Shown here piece by piece: positions 60,856-64,000 of a DNA stretch of 64,000 bases. Under the pieces are notes generated by a model. The model had not been told where the DNA came from. It did no database searches and saw only the letters and a list, made by a program, of their open reading frames with translations. The DNA is taken from NCBI GenBank assembly GCA_009711785.1, contig VENA01000016.1, forward strand, positions 126,476-190,475, given 5' to 3'. The translations under genes and the position numbers were made by a program. The first letter of the stretch is position 1. Every line of letters starts with the position of its first letter. This stretch comes from Bacillota bacterium (GTDB taxonomy: Bacteria > Bacillota > Clostridia > Tissierellales > MES13).

Positions 60856-62157
60856 TTATAGGTTATAAAATTCTTCAAAAGATTTCTTAACATAGTAATG
60901 GTCTAATACTCCACCTAATTCTCTTACTGAATGCATCGCAAGCATTGGATTACCTATATCTATAGATCTTATATCTAGTTGACTTGATGAAATAGGTCCT
61001 ATAGTACTTCCTCCCCTTTCATCTGAGCGGTTTACAAACTTTTGAACAGGTACTTCTGCTTTTTTACAAATTTCTTCATATACAGAATTAGAATCACTAT
61101 CTGTAGTATAGGCTTGATTTGCATTGATTTTTATTACAGGTCCTTTATTTATAACCGGTTTATTAACGGGATCATGCTTTTCTGTAGCATTTGGATGTAA
61201 AGCATGGGCCATATCTGCTGATATTATAAAGGAATTATAAATAGCTCTAATAAATTCAGATCTATCCTTTCTAAGAGCTAAAGTTATTCTTTCTAATATA
61301 TTTTTAAGCATAGGAGAACCTGCTCCTTGTTTAGTTCTACTACCAACTTCTTCATTATCAAAACAAACCATCACGTTTGTAGCTTTAGATACTTTACTAT
61401 TAATTAAAGCTTCGATTCCAGCATGTACCATAGCTAAATCATCTAATTTTCCTGCTGAGATAAATTCATTATTTAATCCCATTATAGTTCCCTTTTCATA
61501 TTCATATAAAAATAAATCAAAGTCAATAATCTCATCTATATCTACATTTAATTTGTTTGCTAATATTTTTGCTAGATAATTATCCTTTTCAAACTTTTCA
61601 TTAATTAATGAAAGTAATGGTAAAGTATCCTTTTGTTTATTTATTTCTTTTCCTTCATTTACCTTTCTATTCATATGTATAGCCACATTCGGTATAATTA
61701 ATATTGGTTCATCTATCTTTACTAATCGATTATCTGGACACATTATATTATCACTTTTTAAAGTAACTCTTCCTGCTATACTTAGAGGTCTATCAAACCA
61801 AGTGTTTAATATAGGTCCACCATAAACTTCTGTATTTAACTTTAGATAATTATTATTAACAACCATTTCTGGAGAAGGCTTAATTCTAAATGTAGGTGCA
61901 TCTGTATGGGATCCAATAAGTTTAAACCCCTCATTTTCAATTTCTCCATTTCCTACAACAAAAGCAACCAGGGCTGATTCATTTTTCGAAATAAAATACT
62001 TGCCACCCTTATTTAAATCCCATTTATCTGTAAGTTTTAATTCTTTAAATCCTTTGTTTGAAAGATTTTTTCGTACATTTTCAACAACATGAAATGGACT
62101 TGGACTCTCATATATAAAGTCTATTAATTCATTTGCAAATTTTTGTTCTATATTCAA
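60856..62157 (-). CDS. apeB: M18-family aminopeptidase
   Basis: Zinc aminopeptidase of 433 residues, a tetrahedral cytoplasmic enzyme that trims N-terminal residues from peptides. Ligands and motifs are visible in LIGSHTDAPTFRIKP, GKLDDLAMVHAG, CFDNEEVGSRTKQGAGS, ISADMAHALHPN and ERGGSTIGPISSSQLDIRSIDIGNPMLAMHS. Length is normal. It lies 11 bases after the DUF1292 gene and is probably cotranscribed. Confidence 0.94.
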   Translation of the reverse strand: MNIEQKFANELIDFIYESPSPFHVVENVRKNLSNKGFKELKLTDKWDLNKGGKYFISKNESALVAFVVGNGEIENEGFKLIGSHTDAPTFRIKPSPEMVVNNNYLKLNTEVYGGPILNTWFDRPLSIAGRVTLKSDNIMCPDNRLVKIDEPILIIPNVAIHMNRKVNEGKEINKQKDTLPLLSLINEKFEKDNYLAKILANKLNVDIDEIIDFDLFLYEYEKGTIMGLNNEFISAGKLDDLAMVHAGIEALINSKVSKATNVMVCFDNEEVGSRTKQGAGSPMLKNILERITLALRKDRSEFIRAIYNSFIISADMAHALHPNATEKHDPVNKPVINKGPVIKINANQAYTTDSDSNSVYEEICKKAEVPVQKFVNRSDERGGSTIGPISSSQLDIRSIDIGNPMLAMHSVRELGGVLDHYYVKKSFEEFYNL

Positions 62158-62168
62158 AATTACTCCCC

Positions 62169-62480
62169 CTATTCTTCATTAAATAATTCATTAAATCTAT
62201 CAGAAACCATATTAAACTCTTCTTCACTCTCAATGTTTATTAATTCTATTCCTTCATCGTTTTTATTTTTATACTGATATAAAAATACACTTTCATCCTC
62301 AGTAAGTAAAGCTATATAGTCCTTTTGATTAACATCAAACTCTCCTATAACAGTACAATCTATTTCACTATTATCCTCTAAAGTTAAGTGTATTACCCTT
62401 TGATGGTTTCCATTACAATTACATCCACCATGATCGTGGTCATGACTATGATTACAATTACATCCATTATTATCTTTCAC
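62169..62480 (-). CDS. DUF1292 protein with His/Cys-rich N-terminal tail
   Basis: Protein of 103 residues. The C-terminal 75 residues fit DUF1292 (VIHLTLEDNSEIDCTVIGEFDVNQKDYIALL). The first 27 residues, GCNCNHSHDHDHGGCNCNGNH, hold four Cys and five to six His, which suggests metal binding. Function of DUF1292 proteins is unknown. GTG start after GGAG. It precedes the aminopeptidase gene. Confidence 0.85.
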   Translation of the reverse strand: MKDNNGCNCNHSHDHDHGGCNCNGNHQRVIHLTLEDNSEIDCTVIGEFDVNQKDYIALLTEDESVFLYQYKNKNDEGIELINIESEEEFNMVSDRFNELFNEE

Positions 62481-62540
62481 TTGACATTCTCCTTTATAAT
62501 ATAATCTATTATACTATTCAATATCTTTTTAATAAATCCT

Positions 62541-63056
62541 TTATAATAGCTTTTTTTCCATTACAAACACATTTCTTTTTTCATTTCCTATATTCATTTT
62601 AACTTTATCTATTATAACAAATCCTTGATTCTGCCAAAATATCATAGCTATATTATTTTCTTCAACAACACCTAATTTTATTACATTTCCATCTTTATTT
62701 CTTATAATATTTTCTACGGTTTTATAAATATTTTTACCATTTTGATTATATCTATGTTTGATATCAACCAACATCAAACCAATATACCAAGCATTTAAAG
62801 ATGGATAATTATGAAGAATATCAAAAATGCACATTAACTTTCCATTTTTATATACTCCTATTAATATCTTATCTTTATGGTCTATATTTTTAGGTGTCTC
62901 ATAATAGAATTCCTTCACACCTGTTAAATATGACTCTTTTCTTTCTATTTTTTCAAAGTAATCTTTATTATCTTTACAAAATTTATCAACTTCTTTAAAA
63001 TTTTCTTTTTCATTTAATAGTTTTATATAATAATCATTATATTTTTTCTCAAACAT
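62541..63056 (-). CDS. GNAT-family N-acetyltransferase
   Basis: Acetyltransferase-like protein of 171 residues. LMLVDIKHRYNQNGKNIYKTVENII fits the acetyl-CoA loop (degenerate R/Q-x-x-G), and IKLGVVEENNIAMIFWQNQGFVIIDKVKM is the typical C-terminal motif B. Substrate unknown. It follows the DUF2087 gene by eight bases and is likely cotranscribed. Confidence 0.8.
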   Translation of the reverse strand: MFEKKYNDYYIKLLNEKENFKEVDKFCKDNKDYFEKIERKESYLTGVKEFYYETPKNIDHKDKILIGVYKNGKLMCIFDILHNYPSLNAWYIGLMLVDIKHRYNQNGKNIYKTVENIIRNKDGNVIKLGVVEENNIAMIFWQNQGFVIIDKVKMNIGNEKRNVFVMEKKLL

Positions 63057-63064
63057 AGTAATAC

Positions 63065-63829
63065 CTATATCTTAACCCAGTAATATTTACAATCTTTATT
63101 TCTTTCCATAAACCCATACTCTATTAAATATCTTCTTAGTGTAACATAATCTTCATAGAAACTAATTAATATTTCATTTACTTCTTTTTCTGTATATCTT
63201 CTATTTCTATCAAAGTGTTTGATAATATGTTGTAGCACTATAATTTTTTTCTTTTCCTTACTTGGTATAGTTTTTAGGGTTTGTTTTTTTTCATCCTCAA
63301 AATAATTTTTTAAAACTTTCTTCTTTTCCTTCTTTGTAATAGCATATCTTTCATCAACCATTTTAGCGCCCTTATGGATGCTTATAAATTCAGTTTCGTT
63401 TTTATCTTTTTCTCTTAGTAAATCCATTATTGCCAGGAAAACCTTTGCTTGTTTTTCTTTCTCCTTTAATCTAAAACGATGATTTCTTATAGTAGAAGTA
63501 CTTCCAGAACCATGTTTACCTACTATTTCTTTATCACTTAAACCTTCAAAAAAACAAGTTAATAATTCCTTTTGTACATTTGTAAGACCTGTATACTTTT
63601 TACTCATATTTACAAGATAATCAAAAGTACTTCCATGTTCATCTTTAATATGTTTTTTTACTGCCTTTTCAGCTTCATAAAGCTTACCTTCAAAAGGATA
63701 TATTATACCCTTTGTATAACACTTACCACATATTAAACATATATATTCATCTTCTTTTTCATCATAACAGTACCCTCTTTTTATATCATTAATACCTGAT
63801 TGCCAAAACATTTTATCAACAGAACGCAT
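63065..63829 (-). CDS. DUF2087 transcription regulator with HTH and zinc-finger-like N-terminus
   Basis: Protein of 254 residues. CLICGKCY and HIKDEHG near residues 30-65 could bind zinc. A LuxR-like helix-turn-helix follows (TNVQKELLTCFFEGLSDKEIVGKHGSGSTSTIRNHRFRLKEKEKQ, about 88-135). The last 75 residues are DUF2087 (IIKHFDRNRRYTEKEVNEILISFYEDYVTLRRYLIEYGFMERN). It is probably a DNA-binding regulator. Start is ambiguous: ATG at 63829 or a TTG two codons earlier, both after AAGGTG. Confidence 0.78.
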   Translation of the reverse strand: MRSVDKMFWQSGINDIKRGYCYDEKEDEYICLICGKCYTKGIIYPFEGKLYEAEKAVKKHIKDEHGSTFDYLVNMSKKYTGLTNVQKELLTCFFEGLSDKEIVGKHGSGSTSTIRNHRFRLKEKEKQAKVFLAIMDLLREKDKNETEFISIHKGAKMVDERYAITKKEKKKVLKNYFEDEKKQTLKTIPSKEKKKIIVLQHIIKHFDRNRRYTEKEVNEILISFYEDYVTLRRYLIEYGFMERNKDCKYYWVKI

Positions 63830-63918
63830 GTTCAAACATCACCTTCGCTTCGTTTGTAATTTTACAAACATTATACAAGAACGTTTAAGTCGTGTCAATG
63901 ATATTTTATAGTAATAAA

Positions 63919-63939
63919 GCACTCGAATAAATCGAGTGC
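63919..63939 (-). terminator. Terminator of the gene at the right edge
   Basis: Minus-strand hairpin GCACTCGAT, TTA, TTCGAGTGC followed by TTTATT, after the stop of the partial gene at 63946. Confidence 0.82.
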
Positions 63940-63945
63940 ACAATA

Positions 63946-64000
63946 TTACTTAATTTCCTTTAACACATCTAATAAAAATTCCCACGTTTTTTTAGTTGAT
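63946..64000 (-). CDS. C-terminal end of an unidentified gene
   Basis: The last 17 codons of a minus-strand gene that begins beyond the right edge; it ends STKKTWEFLLDVLKEIK and is followed by a terminator hairpin. Too short to identify. Confidence 0.55.
   Translation of the reverse strand, partial: STKKTWEFLLDVLKEIK

Noticed and set aside
1..64000. tRNA, rRNA, CRISPR, phage or insertion sequence
   Set aside because: Gaps were read on both strands and no cloverleaf-like GGTTCRA box, spaced repeat array or transposase was noticed; a dedicated scan could not be run.

Overview
This AT-rich window looks like a chromosomal segment of a strictly anaerobic, amino-acid-fermenting Gram-positive of the Clostridia/Tissierellia type. 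The evidence is a glycine reductase operon start (glycine riboswitch, grdX, trxB, a GCEPC thioredoxin, 5' part of grdE), a selenocysteine UGA in a peroxiredoxin, many radical SAM and ferredoxin-type enzymes, and Firmicutes markers such as RecU, a LytS/LytTR pair and VanW. No rRNA, tRNA, CRISPR array, insertion sequence or phage gene was seen. Nearly every gene lies on the minus strand. Only six small units lie on the plus strand, most of them ending in their own hairpin.

Layout, left to right. 1-2850: grdX-trxB-trxA-grdE operon (minus) behind a tandem glycine riboswitch and two near-identical promoters. 2884-9945: DUF362 ferredoxin protein, Na/Pi cotransporter, CheX-like protein with TrmL, second DUF362 protein, a KamA-family radical SAM aminomutase and a HAD phosphatase. 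9970-14351: moxR, DUF58 and transglutaminase operon. 14492-18600: cobalamin uptake (BtuFCD-like) plus cobalamin adenosyltransferase under an adenosylcobalamin riboswitch. 18637-21333: lipase-like and VanW proteins. 21448-29019: a glycerol-phosphate-like catabolic cluster (BON-GlpA fusion, second flavoprotein, DUF1667 protein, FGGY kinase, alkyl-DHAP-synthase-like flavoprotein) with a GntR regulator. 29105-31754: XRE regulator followed by two radical SAM enzymes. 31875-35361: DUF503, nth, membrane protein and FtsA-like ATPase.

35717-51233 is mostly housekeeping: kbl, lepB-queG-phosphoesterase, nfo, rodA, glutaminase, uridine-kinase-like protein, CBS protein, pseudouridine synthases and YtqA-type radical SAM. 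51353-55368 is a CstA-type (probably pyruvate) transporter with its LytS/LytTR two-component system and a promoter carrying a likely LytTR site. 55490-64000 holds recU, a cytoplasmic parvulin foldase, a DMT transporter, a second HAD phosphatase, the selenocysteine peroxiredoxin, a methyltransferase, an M18 aminopeptidase and small regulatory or acyltransferase genes.

Functional picture: glycine, threonine (Kbl) and glutamine (GlsA) feed fermentation. Thioredoxin and thioredoxin reductase pass electrons to glycine reductase and perhaps to the selenoperoxiredoxin. Imported, adenosylated cobalamin would serve mutases encoded elsewhere. The least explained parts are the Cys-free selenoperoxiredoxin with its Tyr-rich tail, the XRE/radical SAM operon, the alkyl-DHAP-synthase cluster and the C-terminal domain fused to the cobalamin-type ABC ATPase.
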